From UBA7803 sp041686955 (GTDB lineage: Bacteria; Pseudomonadota; Gammaproteobacteria; Pseudomonadales; Azotimanducaceae), in the NCBI GenBank assembly GCA_041686955.1, contig JAWLCV010000007.1:1-64000 (forward strand): DNA of 64,000 nucleotides, given 5' to 3'. Positions 1 to 8,361 of this stretch are shown in pieces; position 1 is the first letter of the stretch, and each line of letters starts with the position of its first letter. Below the pieces are notes generated by a model, which saw only the letters and a list, made by a program, of their open reading frames with translations, was not told the origin of the DNA and ran no database searches. A program made the position numbers and the translations under genes.

Positions 1-619
1 CGCACGCCTCCCGATAGAGCCTCAGGCTTTCGGCGGCCTGACCGTGGGTGAGCGCCGGCGCCGCCAGCCAGCCGTCCGCCAGCCGCGCGGCCCGGCGTAT
101 GGCCGGCGGAGCCGTGGCACCCACCCAGACCTCCACGGGCTCCGGCGGCTGAGGCGAGATTCTCGCTCCCGCCACCGGCCAGAACCGGTCGAGGGAGATC
201 TCCTCGCCCCGCCACAAGGCCCGCAGGGCGGTGAGCGACGCCTCGAACATGGCCGCCCGGTCCTGCATCGCAACGCCCATGCCGGCACTCTGACGACGGT
301 CGCCGCCGAGGCCGCACTGCAGGATGAAGCGCCCCTCTGCGATGCTCGCGAGCGTAGCCACCTGCTCGGCCAGGAGCACCGGGTGCCACAGCGGCAACAG
401 GAACAGGGCGCCCGCGGGCCGGCTGCCCCACTCCGCCAGCATGCGTGCCAGGATGGGCGTGTTCTGGAAATAAGGCGCTGGCGTGACGTGATGATCGCCG
501 ACGAACAGGCTGTCCAGGTCCGCCTGGCGCGCGGCCCGGGCACGCGCCACCATCCAGCCCGCAGCCACCCTCGGGTCGTCCACCCGATAGCTCGACGAGA
601 CCGAGATGCCGATGCGCAT
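1..619 (-). CDS. LLM class flavin-dependent oxidoreductase, C-terminus cut by window edge
   Basis: The reading frame opens at ATG 619 with MRIGISVSSSYR and runs off the left edge without a stop, so only the N-terminal 206 residues are present. The TIM-barrel pattern of bacterial luciferase-like monooxygenases is visible: an early LDSLFVGDHH segment (strand 2 with the catalytic-region His), then LASIAEGRFILQCGLGG, and EVWVGATAPPAIRRAARLADGWL near the end of the fragment. Family members use FMN or F420 to oxidise a small substrate; the substrate here cannot be read. It is divergent from the radical SAM gene starting 47 bases away. The family call is firm; the cofactor and substrate are unknown. 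Confidence 0.85.
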   Translation of the reverse strand, partial: MRIGISVSSSYRVDDPRVAAGWMVARARAARQADLDSLFVGDHHVTPAPYFQNTPILARMLAEWGSRPAGALFLLPLWHPVLLAEQVATLASIAEGRFILQCGLGGDRRQSAGMGVAMQDRAAMFEASLTALRALWRGEEISLDRFWPVAGARISPQPPEPVEVWVGATAPPAIRRAARLADGWLAAPALTHGQAAESLRLYREAC

Positions 620-665
620 GTCCACTCCTCTGGCTGTCTCGACCCGCCGCCATCATACTCCACGT

Positions 666-1604
666 ATGAGACTGATCACCCGTGAGCGCCCAGGGCGGTT
701 CGTCGACCCCGACACCACGGCCGACGGCAGCCCCCGCGCCCGCGTGGCGCTCGGCCGACTCGAGACCCTGTGGCTCAACACCGGCACCTTGTGCAACCTC
801 ACCTGCGAGCACTGCTACATCGAGTCGAGCCCGAGCAACGACCGCCTCGAATACCTCACCCGGGAAGAAGCCCGCCGGTACCTGGACGAGCTCGCGCTGC
901 TGGGGCACGGCACCCACACCATCGGCTTCACCGGCGGGGAACCGTTCATGAATCCCCACTTCATGGGCATGCTGGAGGACGCCCTGAGGGCCGGCCATCG
1001 CGCCCTGGTGCTGACCAACGCCATGAAGCCCATGCGGAAGTGCGGGGAGGATCTGCTGGCGCTCTTGCCGCGCTTCGGCGAACGCCTGACCATCCGCGTT
1101 TCCGTGGACCACCACGACCCGGCGCTGCATCGCCAGGAGCGCGGGCGTCGCACCTGGGAGCCCATGCTCGAAGGGCTGCGCTGGCTGAGCGGCGCGGGGT
1201 TTCATCTGGCGGTGGCGGCGCGCACCCGCTGGGGCGACGACGAGCCGGTCCTGAGGTCCGGTTTCGCCGAGCTCTTCGCGGCCGAAGGCATTGCCGTGGA
1301 TGCACACGATCCTGAGCGCCTGGTGCTGTTCCCGGAAATGGATGCGCAGGCGCCGGTGCCGGAGATCACCGAGGCCTGCTGGGGCATCCTCGGCGTGGAC
1401 CCGGCCCAGGTGATGTGCGCCAGCTCGCGGATGGTGGTGAAGCGCAAGGGCGCTCGGGAGCCGGCGGTGGTGGCCTGCACGCTGCTCCCCTACGAACCGC
1501 GGTTCGAGCTGGGAAGCCGCCTGGCGGACGCGCTCGGCACGGTGCCTCTGAACCATCCGCACTGCGCCGAGTTCTGCGTGTTGGGGGGGAGTAGTTGTGG
1601 ATAG
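666..1604 (+). CDS. radical SAM protein with Cys-rich C-terminal tail
   Basis: A 312-residue protein from ATG 666. An upstream in-frame ATG at 606 would overlap the divergent gene and adds a low-complexity stretch, so it is rejected. The 4Fe-4S/SAM motif CNLTCEHC has Cys at 43, 47 and 50, followed by a GFTGGEPFMNPHF segment (the GGE motif that contacts SAM). The last quarter carries six more cysteines, ending HPHCAEFCVLGGSSCG, which resembles a SPASM- or twitch-type auxiliary cluster domain. Such tails are typical of radical SAM enzymes that modify peptides or natural products, but no precursor peptide gene is evident beside it. The substrate is unknown. It converges on the Nudix gene with 8 bases between stops. 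Confidence 0.85.
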   Translation: MRLITRERPGRFVDPDTTADGSPRARVALGRLETLWLNTGTLCNLTCEHCYIESSPSNDRLEYLTREEARRYLDELALLGHGTHTIGFTGGEPFMNPHFMGMLEDALRAGHRALVLTNAMKPMRKCGEDLLALLPRFGERLTIRVSVDHHDPALHRQERGRRTWEPMLEGLRWLSGAGFHLAVAARTRWGDDEPVLRSGFAELFAAEGIAVDAHDPERLVLFPEMDAQAPVPEITEACWGILGVDPAQVMCASSRMVVKRKGAREPAVVACTLLPYEPRFELGSRLADALGTVPLNHPHCAEFCVLGGSSCG

Positions 1605-1612
1605 ACTGGCTG

Positions 1613-2176
1613 TCAGCCGTCAGTGGTCGGCTTTCGCGGGAGGGTTATCAGCCGGTGCGCGACCAGGCGGCCGCCACGAAACAGAAACTCTCCTTCGAGG
1701 GTCTCACCGGCGAGAAGACGCGGCAGCCAGATCCGGTCGTCGTCCCACATCTGCTCGAACGGCAGGGCGTCCTCAGGGAACCAGTGCGGGATCGCCTCGG
1801 CAGTGACGCGCGGTGTGCCGGTGTGGGCGTCGGCCACGAACACGTAGCCCAGCCAGTCCTCGTCATCGCTATCGAGGAAGCGGAACACGCCGGCGAGGCG
1901 CGGCATCAGCGGCCGCACCCCTACCTCCTCCTCCGTCTCCCTCAGAACGCACGCCAGCGGGGTCTCGCCGGGCTCCACCTTGCCGCCGGGGCCGTTCAGC
2001 TTGCCCATGCCGTGCCCGCGGCGCTTGCGGATGAGCAGCACCCGGCCGGCGTCGCGCACGAACATCAGCGTTCCCACCTGGTCCGGACGCCAACCCTCGA
2101 GCCGACGCTCGAGCTCACCGAGCTCGGCTGCCGGACCGGCGCTTTCCGTGGGGGCGTTTTCGGGTCGGGTGGACAC
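1613..2176 (-). CDS. Nudix hydrolase, MTH1/MutT-like
   Basis: The Nudix box is complete: GGKVEPGETPLACVLRETEE followed by EVG, fitting G-x5-E-x7-R-E-x2-E-E-x-G. The segment just before it, LLIRKRRGHGMGKLNGPG, is very like the oxidised-purine nucleotide pyrophosphatases (MTH1 type), so sanitation of 8-oxo-dGTP or related nucleotides is the likely role. The start is uncertain. No ATG lies in a sensible place, and a GTG at 2176 (VSTRPEN) gives 187 residues and avoids overlap with the upstream glycosyltransferase gene. The 3' end of the gene runs through a degenerate period-7 stretch (about 1606-1640) resembling the intergenic repeat elements of this window. Confidence 0.8.
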   Translation of the reverse strand: MSTRPENAPTESAGPAAELGELERRLEGWRPDQVGTLMFVRDAGRVLLIRKRRGHGMGKLNGPGGKVEPGETPLACVLRETEEEVGVRPLMPRLAGVFRFLDSDDEDWLGYVFVADAHTGTPRVTAEAIPHWFPEDALPFEQMWDDDRIWLPRLLAGETLEGEFLFRGGRLVAHRLITLPRKPTTDG

Positions 2177-2255
2177 GCCGTGAGCATACAGGCTGGGGCG
2201 CTGTCCGCCATGGGCTAATCCGCTGTCCGCGGTCAGCTGTCCGCGAGGCCCTCGA

Positions 2256-3266
2256 TCAGGCGGCCCGGCTGCAGGCGGGCTCCTCTTCGAGGCAAGCTGC
2301 CAACCGCTCGGCCACCCGGCGCCAGTCCGCCGCCAACGCCCGGGCCCGGCAGCCGGCACGGTCGATGGTCAGCGCCTGTCGCACGGCAGCTCCGAGATCG
2401 TCGCACAGGCTGCCAGTCACCCCCGGGACCACCACGTCCCGAGGCCCCATCACCGGATAGGCGGCAACGGGGGTGCCGCAGGCCATGGCTTCCAGCATCA
2501 CCAGCCCGAAGGTGTCGGTGCGGGAAGGGAACACCAGCACATCGGCCTCGGCATACTCCGCTGCCAGTTCCTCGCCGTGGCGGAACCCCAGCCAACGGAC
2601 GTCCGGGTAGCGCCGCTCCAGCGACGGTCGCGCCGGGCCGTCCCCCACGACCACCTTCTCGGCGTCGATCTCGAGGTCCAGAAACGCCTCGAGGTTCTTC
2701 TCCACCGCCACGCGGCCGGCGTACAGCAGGCGCGGACGGGCGCGGGGGGTTCGCTGCCTCGGCCGGAACCGCTCTGCGTCCACGCCTCGCCCCCACACTA
2801 CCAGGTTGTCGAATCCCCATCGTTCCAGCTCTTGCCGGTGGGACTCGGTGGTGCAAAGGACACGCCTCGCCGGGCGGTGGAACCAGCGCAGATAGCCGTA
2901 GCCTAACGCCAGCGGCATCGCCAGCCGCTGCTGGGCGTACTCCGGGAACTTGGTGTGCACGGACGTGGTGAAGGGCATGGAGCGCCGCGCGAGCTCGCGG
3001 CGCGCCCACAACCCCAGGGGACCCTCGGTGGCGATGTGCACCACGTGGGGCGAAAAGCGCTCGATCATGCTCGCCAGCTTCCAGGGGTCCCGGGCCACCC
3101 GAATCTCCGGATAGCCGGGCATCGGCAGCGTGGCGAAGAGCCCGGGGTGCACGAGCCGGACGCGGAAGCCCAGCGCCGGCAGATGCGCCGAGACGGCTTT
3201 CAGGGTGGTGACCACTCCGTTGGTCTGGGGCTCCCAGGCGTCGCTGACGATGAGCAACCGTTTCAT
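2256..3266 (-). CDS. GT4 glycosyltransferase, probable glycolipid synthase (Agt-like)
   Basis: A 336-residue protein starting MKRLLIVSDAWEPQTNGVV, a typical start of GT4 enzymes of the glycolipid/SqdX type. A C-terminal donor-binding region has FPSRTDTFGLVMLEAMACG. Its ATG overlaps the stop of the PlcP-like gene (TCAT on the plus strand), so the two are translationally coupled. In marine bacteria and rhizobia the pair plcP-agt replaces phospholipids by glycolipids under phosphate starvation: PlcP releases diacylglycerol and Agt glycosylates it. The context makes diacylglycerol the likely acceptor and a UDP-sugar the donor. Alternatives such as an LPS or mannosyl transferase cannot be excluded by sequence reading alone. 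Confidence 0.8.
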   Translation of the reverse strand: MKRLLIVSDAWEPQTNGVVTTLKAVSAHLPALGFRVRLVHPGLFATLPMPGYPEIRVARDPWKLASMIERFSPHVVHIATEGPLGLWARRELARRSMPFTTSVHTKFPEYAQQRLAMPLALGYGYLRWFHRPARRVLCTTESHRQELERWGFDNLVVWGRGVDAERFRPRQRTPRARPRLLYAGRVAVEKNLEAFLDLEIDAEKVVVGDGPARPSLERRYPDVRWLGFRHGEELAAEYAEADVLVFPSRTDTFGLVMLEAMACGTPVAAYPVMGPRDVVVPGVTGSLCDDLGAAVRQALTIDRAGCRARALAADWRRVAERLAACLEEEPACSRAA

Positions 3267-4096
3267 GCGCGAAGACGCTCCGGCTGGGCCGCCGGCTCGA
3301 CCGCCGGCTGCAGCGGCACCACGTCGGCAGCGGGCCGTCCAGCCCACCGAACGATCGTGAACCGGCCTTCCTCGTCCTCCACCAGCGCCGTGCAACTCTC
3401 CACCCAGTCGCCGCAATTCATGTAGACGGTGCCGTCGAGGTCACGGATCTCCGCGTGGTGTATGTGGCCGCAGATCACCCCCTGGAACCCCTGCTTGCGG
3501 CACTGATGTGCCAGCGCCTGCTCGAACTCGCAGATGAAGCTGACGGCCCGTTTCACCCGCCCCTTGATCCAGGCGGACAAGGACCAGTAGCCGTAGCCGA
3601 GCCGGCTGCGCAACGCGTTGAGATGCCGGTTCAACTCGAGCAGCAGGGTGTAGCCCACATCACCGAGGAAGGCGACCCAGCGGTGGTAGCGGGTCACCAC
3701 GTCGTACTCGTCACCGTGCACCACCAGGAAGCGCTCTCCGCTGGCAGTGACGTGCACCGCTTCGTCCACCAGCGCCACGCCGCCGATGGCCAGTCCCGTG
3801 TACTTGCGCAGGAACTCGTCGTGATTGCCAGTCACGTAGACGATGCGCGTGCCCGCCTCGCACATCGCCAGCAACCGGCGCAGCACGCTGCTGTGATCCG
3901 CCGGCCAGTACAAGGACGACTTCATGCGCCAGCCGTCGACGATGTCACCCACCAGGTACAACCGCTCACAGCTATGGTGATCGAGGAAATGCAGCAGTCG
4001 CGAGGCCTGACACCCCTTCGTCCCCAGATGGACGTCGGAGACGAAGATACTGCGATAGTGAATCCGTGCCGGCTCGGGCGGGAGGTCGCGCTTCAT
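3263..4096 (-). CDS. metallophosphoesterase, PlcP-like phospholipase C (LpxH superfamily)
   Basis: A 277-residue calcineurin-like phosphoesterase. Metal ligands are in the expected order: FVSDVHLG (D-x-H), YLVGDIVDGW, TGNHDEFLR, VHGDEYD and CGHIHHAEI. Genes of this subfamily are often labelled UDP-2,3-diacylglucosamine diphosphatase, but the long insert between VHGD and GHIHH, with YWSLSAWIK, and the ending YMNCGDWVESCTALVE match my memory of PlcP phospholipases. The gene is followed by an overlapping GT4 gene, the standard plcP-agt arrangement. A Pho-box-like direct repeat array lies 43 bases upstream of the start codon. LpxH activity is the main alternative, but true LpxH proteins are shorter (about 240 residues). 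Confidence 0.82.
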   Translation of the reverse strand: MKRDLPPEPARIHYRSIFVSDVHLGTKGCQASRLLHFLDHHSCERLYLVGDIVDGWRMKSSLYWPADHSSVLRRLLAMCEAGTRIVYVTGNHDEFLRKYTGLAIGGVALVDEAVHVTASGERFLVVHGDEYDVVTRYHRWVAFLGDVGYTLLLELNRHLNALRSRLGYGYWSLSAWIKGRVKRAVSFICEFEQALAHQCRKQGFQGVICGHIHHAEIRDLDGTVYMNCGDWVESCTALVEDEEGRFTIVRWAGRPAADVVPLQPAVEPAAQPERLRA

Positions 4097-4138
4097 CGGA
4101 ATCTCGAGTTCGACTCGGCGCCATCCTCACCGGCTTCC

Positions 4139-4178
4139 ATGATGCCCAGGTGACGGCCTGATGAACGTTCGATGACGG
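4139..4178 (-). promoter_or_regulatory. Pho-box-like array upstream of the plcP-agt pair
   Basis: Read on the minus strand from 4178, four 7-base half-sites follow each other at exact 11-base spacing: CCGTCAT, CGTTCAT, CCGTCAC and GCATCAT, separated by 4-base spacers. The PhoB consensus is a pair of CTGTCAT half-sites with the same 7-4-7 geometry; the first and third units match 6 of 7 positions, the second 5 of 7, and the fourth is weaker. A GAGGAT sequence 10 bases downstream could be the -10 box. The array is in the correct orientation and only 43 bases from the plcP-like start. Confidence 0.6.
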
Positions 4179-4205
4179 AACCGGGGCCGGCGGCCCCGGC
4201 GGGGC

Positions 4206-4841
4206 TCAGGCGGGCTGCCCCTCGTACCTGCGGGCGAGCTCGCGGTACAGCCGGTCCGGCACGGCGTCGGGCGGGCAGTCCAGGCGCTCCAGGATCTCCA
4301 CCAGATGAGCGTTGTCTTCCCGGCCCTGCCAGGTCTTCCTGTAGTGACCGGTCTTGTAGCCGTGGTCCTGACGGAAGTGGTTCAGCACGTTCTTGCCCAC
4401 GTAGAGCCGGAACAGTTCCGGGAGCGGTAGCGGCAGGACCTCCAGCACGGCGATGAAGGGCGCCAGGGCGAACACTCTCTGCGCCAGGGTCTGCTCGGCC
4501 AGAGTTTCCACCGCCAGGCGGAACGCCTCGGCGTCACCGCCCGTGCCCGAGACGCCCCCCAGGGCGTCTGCCACGTCGGGGGTCAGGGCCTCGGCCCGCA
4601 TCAGGTCGGATAGCCCGAAGTGCCAGATGTCCACCACTTCCAGCTTGACCTGCTCCGGGTCCGGCTGCTGGTGCTTCCACCATTTCCAGCCGAAGTGGTC
4701 GAGAAGCTCCGCGCACTCGACCCACACGGCCCGGTAGTAGGGGTAGCCCTGGGTGCGCCATTCGGCATGCACCTGACGATTGTGGGCCTCCTGCATGCGG
4801 GCCATGGTCTCGACCATGGCATCGGCAGCGGAATCGCTCAT
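4206..4841 (-). CDS. dUTP diphosphatase, all-alpha dimeric type (dUTPase_2 family)
   Basis: A 211-residue protein with the helical MazG/dimeric dUTPase signature: VECAELLDHFGWKWWKHQ followed by VKLEVVDIWHF, which supplies the ExxE and ExxD metal-binding residues. The central FALAPFI and GKNVLNHFRQDHGYKTG segments are also typical of the dimeric dUTPase family found in kinetoplastids and many proteobacteria. It hydrolyses dUTP to dUMP and pyrophosphate, keeping uracil out of DNA and feeding thymidylate synthesis. The start ATG 4841 is divergent from the hydroxyacid dehydrogenase gene with 54 bases between them. It lies upstream of, but is separated by 109 bases from, the plcP-like gene, which has its own regulatory array. 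Confidence 0.85.
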   Translation of the reverse strand: MSDSAADAMVETMARMQEAHNRQVHAEWRTQGYPYYRAVWVECAELLDHFGWKWWKHQQPDPEQVKLEVVDIWHFGLSDLMRAEALTPDVADALGGVSGTGGDAEAFRLAVETLAEQTLAQRVFALAPFIAVLEVLPLPLPELFRLYVGKNVLNHFRQDHGYKTGHYRKTWQGREDNAHLVEILERLDCPPDAVPDRLYRELARRYEGQPA

Positions 4842-4895
4842 GGACGCTCCTCGGCACGTAAACTGGCGTCGGGATTATGGGGTATTCTCTGGACC

Positions 4896-5903
4896 ATGGC
4901 CAAAAAGCTGCGGACGGCGCTCGTCATGCATCCGGTGGTTCGCGACGAGCTGATGCGCGACGAGCACATCGAGCGCCTGGATCAAGCCGTGTCGCTGGTG
5001 AGCCGCGAGCCGATGCGGAACCTGGACGCTCTGGGATGGGAGCTTTCCAAGGTCGAGGTGCTGGTGACGAGCTGGGGGTGCCCGCCCATCGACGCCGCGG
5101 TGGTGGAACGGATGCCCAAGCTGCGCCTCATCGCCCATCTGGCCGGCAGCGTCAAAGGATTTCTCGACGACGCCGTATGGCGCCGCGGCATCCTGGTGAC
5201 GAACGCCGTGGCCGCCAACGCCGTGCCCGTGGCGGAGTACACGCTGGCCGCCATTCTGTTCGCCAACAAGCGCGTCTTTCAGCTCCAGCGCGCCTACGCC
5301 CAGGCGCGGGAGAACCGCGCGCCCTGGACCCGGGAAGCGGCGGACGTGGGCAACTACCGCAAGACCGTGGGCATCGTCGGCGCCTCCCACGTGGGCAGGC
5401 TGGTGATCAAGCTGCTGCGCCCCTTCGACTTCGACGTGCTGCTCTACGACCCGTACGTGCCCCCCCTGGCCGCCCGGGACATGCGGGTCTCCAAGGTCAC
5501 CCTGGCCGAGCTGCTCGGCCGCTCCGACGTGGTCTCCCTGCACGCCCCCCTGCTGCCGGAGACCCGGCACATGCTGCGGGGGAGGGAGCTGGCCCTGATG
5601 AAGGACGGCGCCACCCTCGTCAACACCGCCCGCGGGGCCCTGGTCGAGCCCAACGCCCTGGAGGCGGAGCTGCGCCGCGCCCGGCTGTTCGCCGTGCTGG
5701 ACACCACCGAGCCCGAGGTGCTGCCCGAGGACTCGCCGCTCTACGAGCTGCCCAACGTGTTTCTCACGCCCCACATCGCCGGCTCCCTCGGCCGGGAGAC
5801 CGAGCGGCTCACGGACTACATCGTCGCGGAGGTGGAACGGTTCAGCCGCGGCGTGAGCCTGAAGTATCTGGTGCGGAGGGAGCAGTTGCCGAGGCTGGCG
5901 TAG
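4896..5903 (+). CDS. D-isomer-specific 2-hydroxyacid dehydrogenase family protein
   Basis: A 335-residue NAD(P)-dependent oxidoreductase. The start at ATG 4896 (MAKKLRTALVMHP) fits the family length and follows the divergent promoter region. The nucleotide-binding loop is VGIVGASHVGRLV. The catalytic triad of the family is visible: Arg in LVNTARGALVE, Glu in LDTTEPEVLP, and His in FLTPHIAGSLG. Substrates in the family include glycerate, glyoxylate/hydroxypyruvate, phosphoglycerate and lactate; the N-terminal domain is divergent and does not allow a choice. It is followed by an intergenic repeat element rather than by an operon partner. Confidence 0.85.
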   Translation: MAKKLRTALVMHPVVRDELMRDEHIERLDQAVSLVSREPMRNLDALGWELSKVEVLVTSWGCPPIDAAVVERMPKLRLIAHLAGSVKGFLDDAVWRRGILVTNAVAANAVPVAEYTLAAILFANKRVFQLQRAYAQARENRAPWTREAADVGNYRKTVGIVGASHVGRLVIKLLRPFDFDVLLYDPYVPPLAARDMRVSKVTLAELLGRSDVVSLHAPLLPETRHMLRGRELALMKDGATLVNTARGALVEPNALEAELRRARLFAVLDTTEPEVLPEDSPLYELPNVFLTPHIAGSLGRETERLTDYIVAEVERFSRGVSLKYLVRREQLPRLA

Positions 5904-5914
5904 CAGTCGCTGGC

Positions 5915-6030
5915 CGCTATTTCGCTATCCGCTATCCGCCTTCCGCTTTCCGCAGGAGGGGCATGATGCAAGAACCCGGCGACGGCGCTCCAGCGGATAG
6001 CGGATAGCGAAGAGCGGACAGCGGTCCGCT
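5915..6030. repeat. intergenic heptamer inverted-repeat element, copy A
   Basis: The left arm is a run of heptamers of the type CCGCTAT/CCGCTTT (about 5915-5953) and the right arm a run of GCGGATA (two perfect units, 5993-6006, then degenerate units such as GCGAAGA and GCGGACA). A perfect 17-base inverted repeat pairs 5923-5939 with 5993-6009. The enclosed core begins with AGGAGG at 5954 and contains ATGCAAGAACC at 5966-5976. A second copy with the same architecture and the same 11-base core lies at 36984-37109. The element separates the hydroxyacid dehydrogenase from the acyl-CoA dehydrogenase genes. I do not recognise it as a named REP, ERIC or MITE family. Confidence 0.75.
5966..6007 (+). 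CDS. possible micro-ORF inside repeat element copy A
   Basis: ATG at 5966 (with another ATG directly before it at 5963) is preceded by AGGAGG at 5954-5959, a strong Shine-Dalgarno match 6 bases away. It would encode the 13-residue peptide MQEPGDGAPADSG, stopping at TAG 6005-6007 within the GCGGATA array. Copy B of the element at 37028-37075 encodes MQEPAFTHDPPADSG with the same start, first four residues, last five residues and stop; the length difference is exactly two codons. Translation is unproven, and the shared ends could simply reflect repeat conservation. Confidence 0.2.
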   Translation: MQEPGDGAPADSG

Positions 6031-6081
6031 GATCGCTGATTCCTGTGCTACTCTCGGCGGCTCGCATTTCCGGAGACGTCC

Positions 6082-7272
<1,191 letters not shown>

Positions 7273-7275
7273 AGC

Positions 7276-8343
7276 ATGGAATTCGGATTGTCGCAGGAGC
7301 AGATCCTGCTGCAGGACAGCGTCGAGCGATTTCTGGCCGACCAGGTACCGCTGGAACGGGTGCGCCGCTTCGCCGAGGAGCCGGACGATACGGACATCTG
7401 GCGCGGCCTCTGCGAGCTCGGCATCGCCGGGCTGCTGGTGCCGGAGGCGGCGGGCGGCGTGGGGCTCACGTGTCTGGAGGCGGCCCTGGTTGCGGAAGCC
7501 CTGGGTCATCACGTCGCACCGGCGCCGTTTCTCGGCACCGCGGTGGCGGCGCCCCTGGCCCTCGTCCACGCCGGCGCCGCGGACCACCCGCTGCTCCCGC
7601 TCGTCGCCGCCGGGGAGGCCCGGGTGGGGCTGGCCGTGTCCGAGGCGACGGGTGCCCGGGCGGATACCGGCGTCCGCTGGGAAGGCGGCGTGCTGAACGG
7701 CAAGGCTCTGTTCGTGGCCGGCTATCCCGCAACCCACTATCTGGTGGCCGACCAGGCGCGCGGGCTGAATCTGCTGGAAGCCGGGGCGGCAGGGGTCGGC
7801 GGCCGCAACCTCACGACCGTGGACCGGACCCGCCCCACCGGGGAGCTCACCTTGGACCAGACGCCCGCCGAACGGCTGACCGACGACCCCGAGGTGCTGG
7901 CGCGCGTGCTCGACGCCGCCCGCGTCATGCTGGCGGCGGATACCCTCGGGGCCGCCCAGAGCATGCTGAATCAGGCGGTGGCGTACGCCGGGGAGCGGCA
8001 GCAGTTCGGCCGGCCCATCGGTTCGTTTCAGGCGGTGAAGCACATGTGCGCGGAGATGGCGGCGGAGCTCGAACCCTGCCGGGCCCTGGTCTGGTACGCG
8101 GCCCACGCCCTGGACCATCTGCCCGAGGAGGCGCGGCTCACCGCCTGCCACACCAAGGCGCACCTGGCGGAAGTGGGCAAGTTCGTGGCCAAGACCGCCA
8201 CCGAGGTGCACGGCGGCATGGGGTTTACCGACTTGCTGGGGCTCCACTACTGGTTCAAGCGGATCGGTTACAATCGGCAGATGTTGGGCTCGCCCGAGCT
8301 GCTCCGCGAAGAGGCGGCCAGGGCGCAGCAGTTGACGGCCTGA
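7276..8343 (+). CDS. acyl-CoA dehydrogenase, partner subunit (FadE27-like)
   Basis: A 355-residue acyl-CoA dehydrogenase paralogue beginning 3 bases after the previous gene. The middle beta-domain is shortened, and the C-terminal domain keeps the FAD-pyrophosphate segment GERQQFGRPIGSFQAVKH and the EVHGGMGFTDL segment. No obvious Glu lies at either known catalytic-base position (the region reads ADTLGAAQSM). This pattern, one subunit with the base and one with the FAD-binding Arg, is what is known for alpha2-beta2 FadE pairs of actinobacterial steroid degradation. I infer that the two proteins form one enzyme. No other lipid-ring degradation genes are nearby, so the substrate remains open. 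Confidence 0.87.
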   Translation: MEFGLSQEQILLQDSVERFLADQVPLERVRRFAEEPDDTDIWRGLCELGIAGLLVPEAAGGVGLTCLEAALVAEALGHHVAPAPFLGTAVAAPLALVHAGAADHPLLPLVAAGEARVGLAVSEATGARADTGVRWEGGVLNGKALFVAGYPATHYLVADQARGLNLLEAGAAGVGGRNLTTVDRTRPTGELTLDQTPAERLTDDPEVLARVLDAARVMLAADTLGAAQSMLNQAVAYAGERQQFGRPIGSFQAVKHMCAEMAAELEPCRALVWYAAHALDHLPEEARLTACHTKAHLAEVGKFVAKTATEVHGGMGFTDLLGLHYWFKRIGYNRQMLGSPELLREEAARAQQLTA

Positions 8344-8361
8344 TCCACACGAGGCATCGCC

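Noticed and set aside
3263..4096. LpxH (lipid A synthesis) as the assignment for the phosphoesterase
   Set aside because: The length, the insert before the last His motif, the overlapping GT4 gene and the Pho-like array fit PlcP better; LpxH is kept only as an alternative.
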